From contig OZ025243.1 in assembly GCA_964019155.1 (NCBI GenBank), forward strand, positions 29,973,871-30,037,870: a DNA stretch of 64,000 nt, in the 5' to 3' direction. Origin of the DNA: Osedax fenrisi. Its lineage: Eukaryota; Annelida; Polychaeta; Sabellida; Siboglinidae. The translations under genes and the position numbers were made by a program. Below are positions 37,838 to 47,879 of the stretch, piece after piece (within the stretch, counting starts at the first letter, position 1; the number at the start of each line of letters is the position of its first letter). The notes beneath the pieces are model-generated. The model had not been told where the DNA came from, ran no database searches, and saw only the letters and a program-made list of their open reading frames with translations.

Positions 37838-38036
37838 TTCGGACCAGGTAAACTCGGACCAGCTAATCTCGGACCACTTTTGAAATAAAATTCGGACCAC
37901 TTTTGAAGAAGATTCGGACCAGTTTAAAATAACTATATATAGTATACTTCTATAATATGGGTTAAAGCATAAAAGTGGTCAGAGTTTTCTTCAAAAGTGG
38001 TCCGAGTTTACCTGGTCCGAGTTTACTGGTACCCTT
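37838..38036. mobile_element. AACTCGGACC terminal module, possibly a small palindromic element
   Basis: Both sides carry GGACCAGGTAAACTCGGACC-like repeats facing each other around AACTATATATAGTATACTTC. It could be the right terminus of the 6.4-kb element with a duplicated end, or an independent about 200-bp MITE. Related modules lie at 31632-31760 and 56786-56950. Confidence 0.65.
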
Positions 38037-38102
38037 TAGTTCATATTAATTAATAAACTTATTTATAATAAATAATTATATAAAAACTTATAAAATAAAT
38101 CT

Positions 38103-38174
38103 GCGTCAGTGGTGTAATGGTTAGCATGGTTGCCTTCCAAGCAGTCGATCGGGGTTCGATTCCCCGCTGACGCA
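38103..38174 (+). tRNA. tRNA-Gly (TCC)
   Basis: A 72-nt cloverleaf. The acceptor GCGTCAG pairs with CTGACGC, discriminator A. The A box is TGGTGTAATGG, the anticodon loop CTTCCAA with TCC, and the B box GGTTCGATTCC. A T7 terminator begins about 8 nt after the gene. It stands alone 67 bp right of the foldback-like element. Confidence 0.96.
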
Positions 38175-38179
38175 AATAT

Positions 38180-38740
38180 ATTTTTTTAATAAAATATAAT
38201 TATTTTATTACAGTATTACAGAACTATATGAACCATTTATTTTTGATTTGTAAATGTATTGGTTGGTGACTAAAAATATATAACTCATGGCCAATAGACA
38301 AAAATAGGAAAACACTAGATGGTTACAGGAGTAAACAAACTATCGAATCCAAAAGTAATTTTAAACTTGCTATGTACAATCTAACAAAAATACACCAAAT
38401 AGAAGTGGGATATATAGCCACATTATATAACTTAGGACTTATACTATAAACTTATATAATGCGTATCTTAAATTTTCTATTAAGCGTTTATTAGCAAATG
38501 TAAGATACCTTAAAGTAAGAGAATACTTACTTAGTAAATACAAAAAATATCAACCTTATAAGGTTATACAGTAATGTAAACATGTAAATGTATATAGTTG
38601 ACACAGCTATACATATATTTCGTACAATGTAGAGATACTTACTACAATTTAGAGATAAAAACACACATATAGATAGCATACATAAACCACATCAACTAAA
38701 TATATATTAACTATTATAAAACAAGACATGTAGTCTACAT
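38180..38740. other. spacer, possibly decayed gag of the following element
   Basis: No clean frame. It may be the gag part of the gypsy relic that follows, but no motif proves this. Confidence 0.4.
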
Positions 38741-40680
38741 GATGTAGATACTGTGTTAGAATACATAAATCCTGTAAAATAAACGGCCCTGCACTGAAAA
38801 CAGCATGCCACATTTGCAAGGAAATAGGGCACTGGTCCAAATTATATAGAGCTAAAACTATTACGAAATCGACCAAATATGACGAATTTACATTATATAA
38901 AAATACAACTTCAGACAACTATGACACGTTTTCGGTAATACATACAAATAAAACTGAAGCATACGTAAATCTAAAACTAACTAACTTCATAACATCTAGC
39001 ATACGAGAAAAAATAGATACTGGAGCCCAAGGAAACATACTTCCCCTGCACATCCTTGAACATTGAAACTACAAAACAGACGATATAATCAAGAACATTT
39101 TGAACTGATCTCAAGTAACATACACTTGGTGACATGTACTTGTGGCAAACTTATACATAAATGCACAATAGACCTATATACAATACAATGATAATTATCA
39201 TTGTTATAGTTATCATTATTATAATATGACCACATCCACTTGTTACGTAGTTGCCATTCTAGGGCCTGCGATATTAGGCTTGTGATCACTATTACGTAAC
39301 CTAAACTTAGTATGGCATGCATTCGAATGTCTCTGATCGATTTGATTTTTCCTGAAGGTCGGCCAGGGATTGCTACATCATAGGCTCGTGGTCACTTGGA
39401 CTGCTTGCATACTGGAAGGGGACCACCTATTAGTGAGAGGGTTACGCACTACAATATTATCATATGGTTCTAGTTTCGCAAGATGTTTCGTTGTAAAAAG
39501 TTTGTTATAATTGTATGTACATATAGTTTGTCGTTCAGTTATTCGGTATCAGTATCATTTATCAGTATCCCGGGTATCCCATGTTCTGATTTAAAAATAT
39601 ATTTTAGTTATCCTACCCCATCGCATTTAAGATAGTGTCATTTTTATTTCAATAATTTGGTCGATTGACCATATTTCCTTTGAAAAATATTTTCTCCCCA
39701 TTATTTCACCAATATTAGATGAAACAATATTTAAACGCCAAGGTGCGAAACTATTTTCTAAACTCGAATCACGAGCCGGATACAACACACCAAAAGGTAG
39801 ATACAAATGTAATCGATTACTATTTTGGATGAATTAAGCCAAGATGTATTTCAAGAAAGTATGGACATAATCCTTGAGTGCCTAGTCGCCCTACCTATTA
39901 CTGATGAAATCGGTGTATTTGGTAAACAAATTAAGAATATGACGATAACTTACTAACACTCATGGAATACACCAAACATAATGGATTTGTATTCAATGAA
40001 GAAAAATGCTCGCTTATCAATTGAACTATCAAATTACTTTTCTTAGGAATTCTCTTTGATATAGACGAAGTACATCCAAACAAAAACCGCATAGAAGATA
40101 TAGCTATATCAACTCACTCAAATATCATAAGAACCACACTGAACTACGAGAATTCTTATGTACAGCTAATATATGTCTCCTTTTACTGAAAACTTATATA
40201 TATAAGTTTATTATATTAAAATTATATATAATATATCTACCACATTACACACATTATGAGATCTACTAAAAGACAAAGAATACAATTGGACAGAAAATCC
40301 ATAGACAACTTTCGACAACATAAAAAGTGAAATTTACAAAAAACAACATTAGCTTACTTAAACCCGAATTTAACAACAGTAGCTCTAAAAGACGCTTCTA
40401 ATAGAGGATTGGGATCCGTTATATAGCAAGGAAATAAACCTAATTCATTCGCCCCAAAGTCCTTATCCAAAACCAAACAAAACTATGCTAATATAGAAAG
40501 AGAAATACTATCTAGAGTATTTGGCTGAAACACAAACTTCTACAAATGATAATATGCACAAGCATAGACAAAACCCCTTCTAAATTACAAATAATGAATA
40601 CAATCCTACAATGTATCTGTTACATACAAACCTGGCATTACAATGAATTTGACGGACACTATAATGTATTATGTTTGAAT
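38740..40680 (+). mobile_element. second Ty3/gypsy relic (nucleocapsid to RNase H)
   Basis: In order: a zinc knuckle CHICKEIGHWSKLY with the last Cys mutated to Tyr (about 38808-38850), a protease motif KIDTGAQGNILPLHI (about 39012-39056), GPAILGL in the post-protease region (39262), an RT with FSKLESRAGYNTPKGRYKCN (39758) and TLMEYTKHNGFVFNEEKCSL then FLGILFD (39960-40065), and an RNase H with ALKDASNRGLGSVI (40385) and KQNYANIEREIL. The first catalytic Asp region of the RT is changed (LESRAGY for LDARAGY) and its YxDD is lost. It differs from the copy at 8.5-12.5 kb, so it is a different gypsy lineage. No LTR or integrase is seen. Confidence 0.8.
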
Positions 40681-41004
40681 ATTATGCATGTTACGAGTAT
40701 ATTCGTATAATATATATATTATATAATATATATATATATAAATATATATATGTATATATTAAAAAAAATTATTAAATATGATTAAATTATATTAAATATA
40801 AGTATGTCATATTATTTAATAATATTATATTATTAACATATAATAAAATAGATAATTATCTAAATATAATCAAAGTGGTTGTATTGATATAATACAATAC
40901 CTCAATAATTGATTTAATGTAGGTAAATAACATTTTAAAACATATAATATATTGTTTAATCATAAATTACACAACTTTATAATGAATATTTTTTTTTTGA
41001 AAAT
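40680..41004. other. AT-rich spacer
   Basis: TA-rich sequence only. Confidence 0.6.
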
Positions 41005-41895
41005 CATTATTACATACCTTACCTTGTTACCTTGGTCCCTTAGCCTGTTGAGCCGTGGGGGCGTGTCACGTTGAAACAAAATTTTCTCCACTTTTTCCGG
41101 TCATATACAATTTAATTTAGTTCATTGAAGCCTTTTCCGGTCCATTCTTTTATATTATCTATCCATTGTTTTTTTGGACGTCCACGGGATCTTTTACCTT
41201 CGACATTACCCTGAAGGATTATCTTGGCAAGTCCATCGCCTCTGGTCACGTGTCCATACCATTTCAGTTTTCTCCTTTTAACTGTTGTGAGGATATCGGT
41301 GAAGGGACTTGTTAATGATGATGATATTCGGTCTATTATTTCTTGATTAGTAACTCTATCAAGGTATGTTATACCGAGTAATTTTCTGATGTTCTTCATT
41401 TCGAATGCTAGTATTCTTTTCTCGAGTTCAGCAGTTAGAGTCCATGTTTCACATGCATACAGGAATATCGAGTTGACAAGAGAGTCCATGAGTTTTAACT
41501 TGTACTTTAGACGTATGTCTTTATCATTCCATATTATCTTTAGATTGCTATATGCTTGACTTGCTTGTGCCGCTCTTGACAGGATTTCTTTTCTTGATCC
41601 ATTTTCGTTTATGATTGATCCTAGATATTTGAAGCTTTTTACGGTCTCAATTATTTCGCCATGAATATCAATGTTTGGTTGACAATTGTCGTCGTTTAAC
41701 ATAAACTTAGTTTTAGAAGGATTTATTTCCATTCCAAATCTATTTGCTGATTTAAAAAGACACTCAGTTAAATTTATTAGTTCTTCTTCCGAGCCAGCTA
41801 AACCATCTATATCATCAGCAAAGCGGAGATTTGTTATATTTCGGCCATTTATCTTTATTGAACCAGTATGATTGCTTAGCGCGTCGTTCAATGTA
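41005..41895 (-). mobile_element. LINE family 3, 5'-truncated recent copy
   Basis: On the minus strand the element keeps the RT from the catalytic motif to the end and terminates with a tandem tail AAGGTAACAAGGTAAGGT (complement of 41016-41033). It is cut at the 5' side near 41895, as expected for incomplete target-primed reverse transcription. The coding part is open, so insertion is recent compared with neighbouring LINEs. The AAGGTAAGGT tail is shared with family 1. Confidence 0.82.
41112..41891 (-). CDS. LINE reverse transcriptase C-terminal half, intact frame
   Basis: A 259-codon frame. The catalytic motif LRFADDIDGL lies at residues about 23-32 (near 41809-41822). It is followed by FGMEINPSKTKFML, VKSFKYLGSIINENGS, LVNSIFLYACETWTL, and RRKLKWYGHVTRGDGLAKII with VEGKRSRGRPKKQWIDNIKE at the end, the classic C-terminus of LINE RTs often annotated as endonuclease-reverse transcriptase. 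The initial Met is internal to the RT; the fingers and endonuclease are missing, so the product would be inactive. After the stop, a shifted frame continues TGKSGENF, indicating a 1-2 base slip close to the original C-terminus. Confidence 0.85.
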   Translation of the reverse strand: MNDALSNHTGSIKINGRNITNLRFADDIDGLAGSEEELINLTECLFKSANRFGMEINPSKTKFMLNDDNCQPNIDIHGEIIETVKSFKYLGSIINENGSRKEILSRAAQASQAYSNLKIIWNDKDIRLKYKLKLMDSLVNSIFLYACETWTLTAELEKRILAFEMKNIRKLLGITYLDRVTNQEIIDRISSSLTSPFTDILTTVKRRKLKWYGHVTRGDGLAKIILQGNVEGKRSRGRPKKQWIDNIKEWTGKGFNELN

Positions 41896-42019
41896 TGATT
41901 ACATACACATCTATTTATATATCACAATGTGAAATTGACATTACTTTTTATTCAAAATTATAATAATTTTAATAAGTTCCTCAGTTATTAAAACCATTAT
42001 TGTATAATAATTATTAATG

Positions 42020-43060
42020 AATGTATATAATTTATATTACAAAGAAAAATCTAGCCGAGAGAGAAGCACTTTGATAAATGATGACCCAGATAGGCATCCC
42101 TCATAAATATATTGCGATAATAAAAAACCTATATAACGATAAAAACTGTGCAATAATTTCTAGTGGGCAACGAACAGACTGGTTCCCTGTTAACATGGGC
42201 GTGAGATAAGGATGCATCATGTCGCCGAACCTATTCAATATATTCCTAGAACATGTAATGAAGGGTATCACATGATTGATAGAAATCTCCGACCTGATGA
42301 TGAAATGTCAATTGATATCAGGTACGCAGATGACAAAACTTTAGTATCGGCTGTTTTTTGAAAAATTGCAAATAGCAACTTCAGAACTAGAAAATGCTTG
42401 TCATAAATGGGGCCTAGGCCCTAGGATCAATCACTTAAATGTGCAATTCTGACAACTGAAAATAAGGGCATCAATAACGGCAATAATATTGTCCCCAAAG
42501 TTAACCAGTTCAAGTTTTTAGGCATCCTAGTCCCCAACTATCCAGATGATGTTCTGCAAAAAATGTCGATGGCGTCTCATACTTTTGGTAGACTGAGAGA
42601 GACAATATGGACTTCCAGATGCGTATCTACAAAATTCAAGATTAGACTGTAAAAATCCCTCAAGCTACTAATAGCTATATACGGGTCAGAGACATGGACA
42701 ATAAGGCAAAAAGAGATCAATTCCCTGCTGGTTTTCGAAATAAAGTGTTTAAGAGCTACCCTGCGAGTTACAAGGAGTGACATACTCAGTAATATAACGA
42801 TTCGAAAATCGTTGAACATAGTTGAAACTATAGAAGAGGTAATTCTGAAAAGACAACTTCTTTGATTCGGACATGTAGCAATACGCCGAGATATGATTAA
42901 TGCTAGCTACAAGTTGAACTTCACAAATCCAATATAAAGATGACGTCCATTAAAGAGATGGTCGGATGGCATCAGAGAGATAGTAGTGGTGTTCTACTTC
43001 TTACCTTGGAAAGAAGGGCAGAAGACCTAGAGGCCTACAAAAATCAAGTGTACATGTGTT
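42020..43060 (+). mobile_element. LINE family 4, RT fragment, decayed
   Basis: The frames read KNLYNDKNCAIISSGQRTDW and FPVNMGVR with a stop then GCIMSPNLFNIFLEHVMKG (about 42125-42260), a shifted RYADDKTLVSA-like catalytic motif (about 42322), VNQFKFLGILVPNYPDDVL (42500), and IAIYGSETWTIRQKEINSLL (42670), then a basic C-terminus with FGHVAIRRDM. It is distinct in sequence from families 1-3 but has the same domain order. At least five stops or shifts. The 5' end is truncated near 42020 and the 3' end is unclear. Confidence 0.78.
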
Positions 43061-43069
43061 ATACAAGGA

Positions 43070-45050
43070 GACGCCAAGTCCTACACAACTAAGTCAATTA
43101 AGTCAATTTATATAGCTATTTAAATAAAAATAAACAATTTAATTATATAATATGATTACATTTATACCTATTATATGTTTGCTTCATATTTATAACATTT
43201 ATATAATATTATAATAATATATTTGTTATTAAAAAATAATACATTTTATTGAAAATATAATTCATAAAATGGTATGATAGATTGATCATATTATGTTAGG
43301 ATAAGTTACAATAGTACTTTCCTTTATATTATTTAGTAAAATGATTATATTTGGTGATATTTTGCTATTAAATATAACTAACTATTATTAGTAATAATGT
43401 ATTAATGTATTAATACAAAACAATCTCTTTTTACATTTCAATACAATTCATAAGTATAATATTCAGCCTAATCTTAGCGTAATAATTAAATTAAAATTAA
43501 ATTAATTAATACATTTTTAATAAATATTGTATAATAGGCACGTACATTTAACTATAATTACACCTATAGGTTAGTGTTATACTCACTCCCTGGTATAACA
43601 TAGAATGTAGGCAATTATAACTTATACTATAATTTATAATTTTAAAGTTCAATTAAATTAAAAAACGATAAAACCACGAAAAAACCTATTAAAAAAAACA
43701 ATTTAAAAAATCAAATAAACCCTGCATAGAGATATGATATATTTTGCAAAAATAGTTGCACAAGAAAAAAAACGGATACCATATAATAGAGGATATGAGT
43801 CAGAATATAAATCAAATATCATAATCTATAGACGATATATGCATGATTTACACCATGTAATGATCATTGCAGTCGACTGCACCATTAATACCTATCATAT
43901 AAATCCTATAAATAAGAATATCATTAGTAGAGAGTCAAATGCACATGAAAGATCAATAAGGACAAGTTGGAAAAAAGAAATAGATACTTAAGTATAAATA
44001 TTATTCAAGATTTATAAGGGGGCAGTTTCAGTAGGGTGCTTATAATATCAATATTATAAATACGCTCGGAAGGATATCATAAAATAATACAGGAAAATAA
44101 ATTTATATATTTGATGTATAATATTGCGATCAAAGATTTTTCTAAGGAGTGTAAGTTGAAATATGTGGCAGTTGTTATAAATAATATTAGGATTAGAAGG
44201 AGACATTTCAAGGTTTGGAGTACTTATGGATTGTTTAACTATTGTGGACAAATTCCATCAGATAGGGAAGATGAGATAATATAATGTATGTAGGGGATAG
44301 AATATCAATAAGTTTATTATAAAGAAATATTAATATGATCAGATGGAGAGGAGGATGTGGATTTAATAATAATATTAAATATATGAGATTAAAGATACAA
44401 AAACATGAGATATGTAAGGAGTCCTTACTAAGGACCCCATGCTAAGGAGTACATTATTTATTTATGTATATACAAGGAATGATAACAGTTGGAATAAGGG
44501 AAGTAATATTTATGCAAGTAGTAGATTACTTATCAAGTAGTCAGAGACTGATCGGTGACCGATATAGAGTGGGAATAATAAATATTTGTTCAAATTTATT
44601 ATATAGTGGTGATAGAGGATGTTAATATTAGTCGAGTTTAATAAATATTAATTTAAGGGAGAGAATCTCAGAGAAACAAGTTAGAAAATTGGGAAAAAAT
44701 TTGATAATATAGAATCAATTATAAATTGGTCACGATATATACTATTAGTACATTGGAAGAGGAAAGTATTATTTTTTAATGAAGAATTAATTTCTTTTCT
44801 AGTATGTTTATTTAATTATTCTAAAATATTATTAATAAAACCGAAGTTTGTCTCGGAATCAGATAAATTAATATATATATAGGTATATAATATAACCTAT
44901 ATATATATATCCGGATCATATAGGATTCTGATATAGGATTCGTATATCGCATAAGGTGAAGGAAAATTTAAGTATATAGAAAAGTATCAACAACATAGTA
45001 GGAACATTGTAAATAGATATACCTACTTTATGATATTCCTACTATATTTT
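43070..45050. other. AT-rich region without an assigned gene
   Basis: An 85-codon frame at 43734-43991 and G/A-rich sequence at 44000-44830 look like decayed coding DNA, but no domain is recognisable. The phrase AAGTTTGTCTCGGA near 44846 also occurs at 24941, hinting at a shared repeat. Confidence 0.4.
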
Positions 45051-45053
45051 TAA

Positions 45054-45345
45054 ACATATGAGAATATATTTTAATTTAATTAGAGTATTATATATTTGTT
45101 GTGGTGCAGATAAATTGTTATATGTAGGTTATATATATATATATATGTATAGTGTTATTTACTTTGAACCAATCAATACATTTCAACTTATAGGCCCTAT
45201 ATATAAGCCTATATATGCCAAATATTCCTACTAACATTAACCTAAATTCGTCAAAGTAAATAACATTATACAAATATACAACAATTCATCTGCACCACAT
45301 CAAATATATATACCCTATATAAATTAAAATATATTCTCATTTGTT
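45054..45345. repeat. inverted repeat, about 100-bp arms
   Basis: Arms 45054-45167 and 45250-45345 contain GAGAATATATTTTAATTTA, GTGGTGCAGAT and GTTATTTACTTTGA and their inverses. The spacer is about 82 bp. It abuts the tRNA-His tandem array and may be a MITE; no target duplication was found. Confidence 0.82.
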
Positions 45346-45486
45346 AAAAAATATAGTATATAAAATGTTTGTTGAGAATTTTAGGATTTTGAGTAATACT
45401 AAATAGTTTGTAGCAACAAAAAAATGAATGGTTAAAATAAATTTAAAAAATATATGCCATGACAAAGTCAAACGACAGCTTAACTT

Positions 45487-45558
45487 TGCCGTGACCAGGA
45501 TTCGAACCTGGGTTCTCTCGGCCACAACGAGAAGTACTCACCACTATACTATCACGGC
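45487..45558 (-). tRNA. tRNA-His (GTG), unit 1
   Basis: A 72-nt cloverleaf on the minus strand: acceptor GCCGTGA with TCACGGC, anticodon loop TTGTGGC with GTG, B box GGTTCGAATCC, discriminator A, no CCA. The first pol III T-run (TTTTTT) is about 45 nt downstream, unusually far. Confidence 0.95.
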
Positions 45559-45991
45559 ATTTTTTATAATAAAATAAAATTCACAATAGATTGAAATATA
45601 GCCTATATTATATAGGATATACCCCTTAACTTATTATAGTGATCTAATACGAAGTAATCTAGTGCGGATTAGTGATCTCGCGCAATTCATTTAAATAATT
45701 ATATATAAATATTAGAAATTACATTGCGTACGAAATCACCAAATATTATTAAAATACTCTGCATGAATTCACCGCACGAGGTAATTGGTTACACCATTAC
45801 TTGAATGGTTAAATATAATTACAGGTATATACTATATAGGGTATTTAAAAAAATGTTGAGAATATTAAGAAATATTTGTAACTCTAATTTATCAATTTAA
45901 TATACCTACTAGGTTTTGTTAAAAAAAAATAAATCGTTAAAATAAATTTAAAAAATATATGCCATGACAAAGTCAAACGACAGCTTAACTT

Positions 45992-46063
45992 TGCCGTGAC
46001 CAGGATTCGAACCTGGGTTCTCTCGGCCACAACGAGAAGTACTCACCACTATACTATCACGGC
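45992..46063 (-). tRNA. tRNA-His (GTG), unit 2
   Basis: The same 72-nt gene as in unit 1, exactly 505 bp to the right, with matching flanks on both sides. Confidence 0.95.
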
Positions 46064-46413
46064 ATTTTTTATAATAAAATAAAATTCACAATAGATTGAA
46101 ATATAGCCTATATTATATAGGATATACCCCTTAACTTATTATAGTGATCTAATACGAAGTAATCTAGTGCGGATTAGTGATCTCGCGCAATTCATTTAAA
46201 TAATTATATATAAATATTAGAAATTACATTGCGTACGAAATCACCAAATATTATTAAAATACTCTGCATGAATTCACCGCACGAGGTAATTGGTTACACC
46301 ATTACTTGAATGGTTAAATATAATTACAGGTATATACTATATAGGGTATTTAAAAAAATGTTGAGAATATTAAGAAATATTTGTAACTCTAATTTATCAA
46401 TTTAATATACCTA

Positions 46414-47034
46414 GGGGAGAGAAGGGTATTGTGGCCGATGCGGGTATTGTGGCCGATAACGATATTTCAAGAACCATTATAGTTATAAAAAAATGATATA
46501 TACGAAAAATGTAGATAATTGAATTCCAAGAATGATAGTGTACATCATTTTTTATTTATATCAATATTAATTATTGATTTTTGATTAGAGAAAAAAATCA
46601 AATAATCGTAATTTTTATCGAAAAAACGTTTGTAGCTGATATAAGTAAAACTAAATGGGATAACGATTACTTATTTTTATATTTAATATAAAAGTGCGTG
46701 TGTATCTTGATATATGATACAATTATTTTATTTTCTAATTATAAAAATAGTAATCTGAACACATGACGCGATCCTAGTGGCTATTTCGGAACTATCGACC
46801 ATAATACCCGCACTAGTGTATTTTATCTCTATTTATACGGAAAATTTGCTTTTTAATAAAATCAAATGATTTGAATACAAATAATTAAATGAGTAAATGT
46901 TGATAGCCATTTTTTAGAACAATATATTGTAATTGTATATACAACTTATTGGATCATAATATCCAATATTAGTATGATATATTTTGTTTCTTATAAGGTA
47001 ATAAAAATATCGGCCATAATACCCTTCCCTCCCC
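46414..47034. mobile_element. 621-bp MITE with TA duplication inside tRNA-His unit 2
   Basis: The ends are GGGGAGAGAAGGGTATTGTG and its near-perfect inverse, flanked by TA (46412-46413, 47035-47036). Unit 1 preserves the empty site ATATACCTACTAGG. GGGTATTGTGGCCGAT occurs twice inside the left end and related copies sit inside the right, so subterminal sites are duplicated. No coding frame. TA duplication suggests Tc1/mariner; a 3-bp CTA duplication with slightly shifted ends fits equally. Confidence 0.93.
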
Positions 47035-47119
47035 TACTAGGTTTTGTTAAAAAAAAATAAATCGTTAAAATAAATTTTAAAAATATATGCCATGACAAAG
47101 TCAAACGACAGCTTAACTT

Positions 47120-47191
47120 TGCCGTGACCAGGATTCGAACCTGGGTTCTCTCGGCCACAACGAGAAGTACTCACCACTATACTATCACGGC
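47120..47191 (-). tRNA. tRNA-His (GTG), unit 3
   Basis: An intact 72-nt copy in the partial third unit. Its upstream flank (TTTATGTTTATTTTTATG ... CAATACATGTGATT in plus orientation) differs from units 1 and 2 but matches the flank of the inverted copy at 58183. Confidence 0.95.
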
Positions 47192-47199
47192 ATTTATGT

Positions 47200-47860
47200 T
47201 TATTTTTATGTTTAAATACAATACATGTGATTTCTTAAAATTACTCACTATAAACAAGACATCCTTAGGATTCTTAGGATCCAGAATCTCTAGTAGTTTA
47301 AGTTAACTTAACTTATCAATTATCAATAGTAGATTATATTCTTGTATTTATGTATTACAATTTATATCTTAACACACCTTTATATTAAATCATATCATAT
47401 ATATGATATTAGCATAGAGCTAGAGAGAAATTTCTCTCTAGCTCTGTGGATATTAGTAACTATTAAAATAAATATAAATATCATATTTAATATATGATAT
47501 TATTCATTTAATATATAAATTAGGTTTTATATGATTATTAGGTATATATTATATGTATTAGCTATATGTTATATTATATGTTTGATTATTATTATATACT
47601 TTATAATAATACAATTATAATTATGATATCTTAATTATTTATTTATTTCAATATAAAAGTATAATCATGTAATTAGAATTATAGTTAAATAAAATTATAT
47701 ACTTTTTGATATCTTGTTTTAATCTAATTATATTTTAATATTTAATCTAATTATTTGTTGGATATAATTTAAAATTATTTGAACAATCATAAAATGCATA
47801 TTATAAACTAGGTTATTACTAAAACTATATAAAATTATATATAAATTAATTTCTATTTTT
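47200..47860. other. AT-rich spacer with inverted similarity to 52.9-53.2 kb
   Basis: No gene. Bases about 47290-47400 are a reversed copy of the sequences at 52993-53190 (AATACAAGAATATA, CTACTATTGATAATT). A perfect 30-bp palindrome with halves AGAGCTAGAGAGAAA / TTTCTCTCTAGCTCT lies at 47416-47445. Confidence 0.6.
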
Positions 47861-47879
47861 AATGTTTTTATTTTCAAAG

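Larger units (their letters stand above)
31632..38036. mobile_element. foldback-like inverted-repeat element, about 6.4 kb
   Basis: Both outer ends carry the same sequence in opposite orientation: AACAGTAAACTCGGACCAGG at 31635 and its inverse ending near 38033, continuing through GACCACTTTTATGCTTTAACC on both sides. Inside come an outer arm (32370-32770 / 37195-37650), then tandem units of about 206 bp in inverted orientation, four on the left and thirteen on the right, around a non-repeated core (33525-34200). No transposase frame is seen. Long inverted arms made of tandem repeats are characteristic of foldback-type elements (Drosophila FB, Galileo). A target duplication could not be fixed, so the outer pair might instead be a separate element. 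Confidence 0.7.
45431..47192. repeat. tandem array of a 505-bp unit carrying tRNA-His
   Basis: The unit begins GTTAAAATAAATTT at 45431, 45936 and 47064. The first period is 505 bp. The second is 1128 bp, which is exactly 505 plus 623, the length of an inserted MITE (621 bp) and one extra TA. The third unit is partial, diverging just after its tRNA. Units one and two look almost identical. Confidence 0.94.

Noticed and set aside
43734..43991. 85-codon frame as a gene
   Set aside because: No start context, domain or neighbour supports it, and AT-rich codon use here gives such frames by chance.
44133..44155. CAAAGATTTTTCTAAGGAG as another end of the hairpin MITE family
   Set aside because: The stem is disrupted, there is no partner end and no 7-bp duplication; probably chance.
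45487..47191. tRNA-His copies as heads of a tRNA-derived SINE
   Set aside because: The tRNAs are intact with full cloverleaves, the copies are tandem 505-bp units, and no shared tail or LINE-like 3' end follows them.
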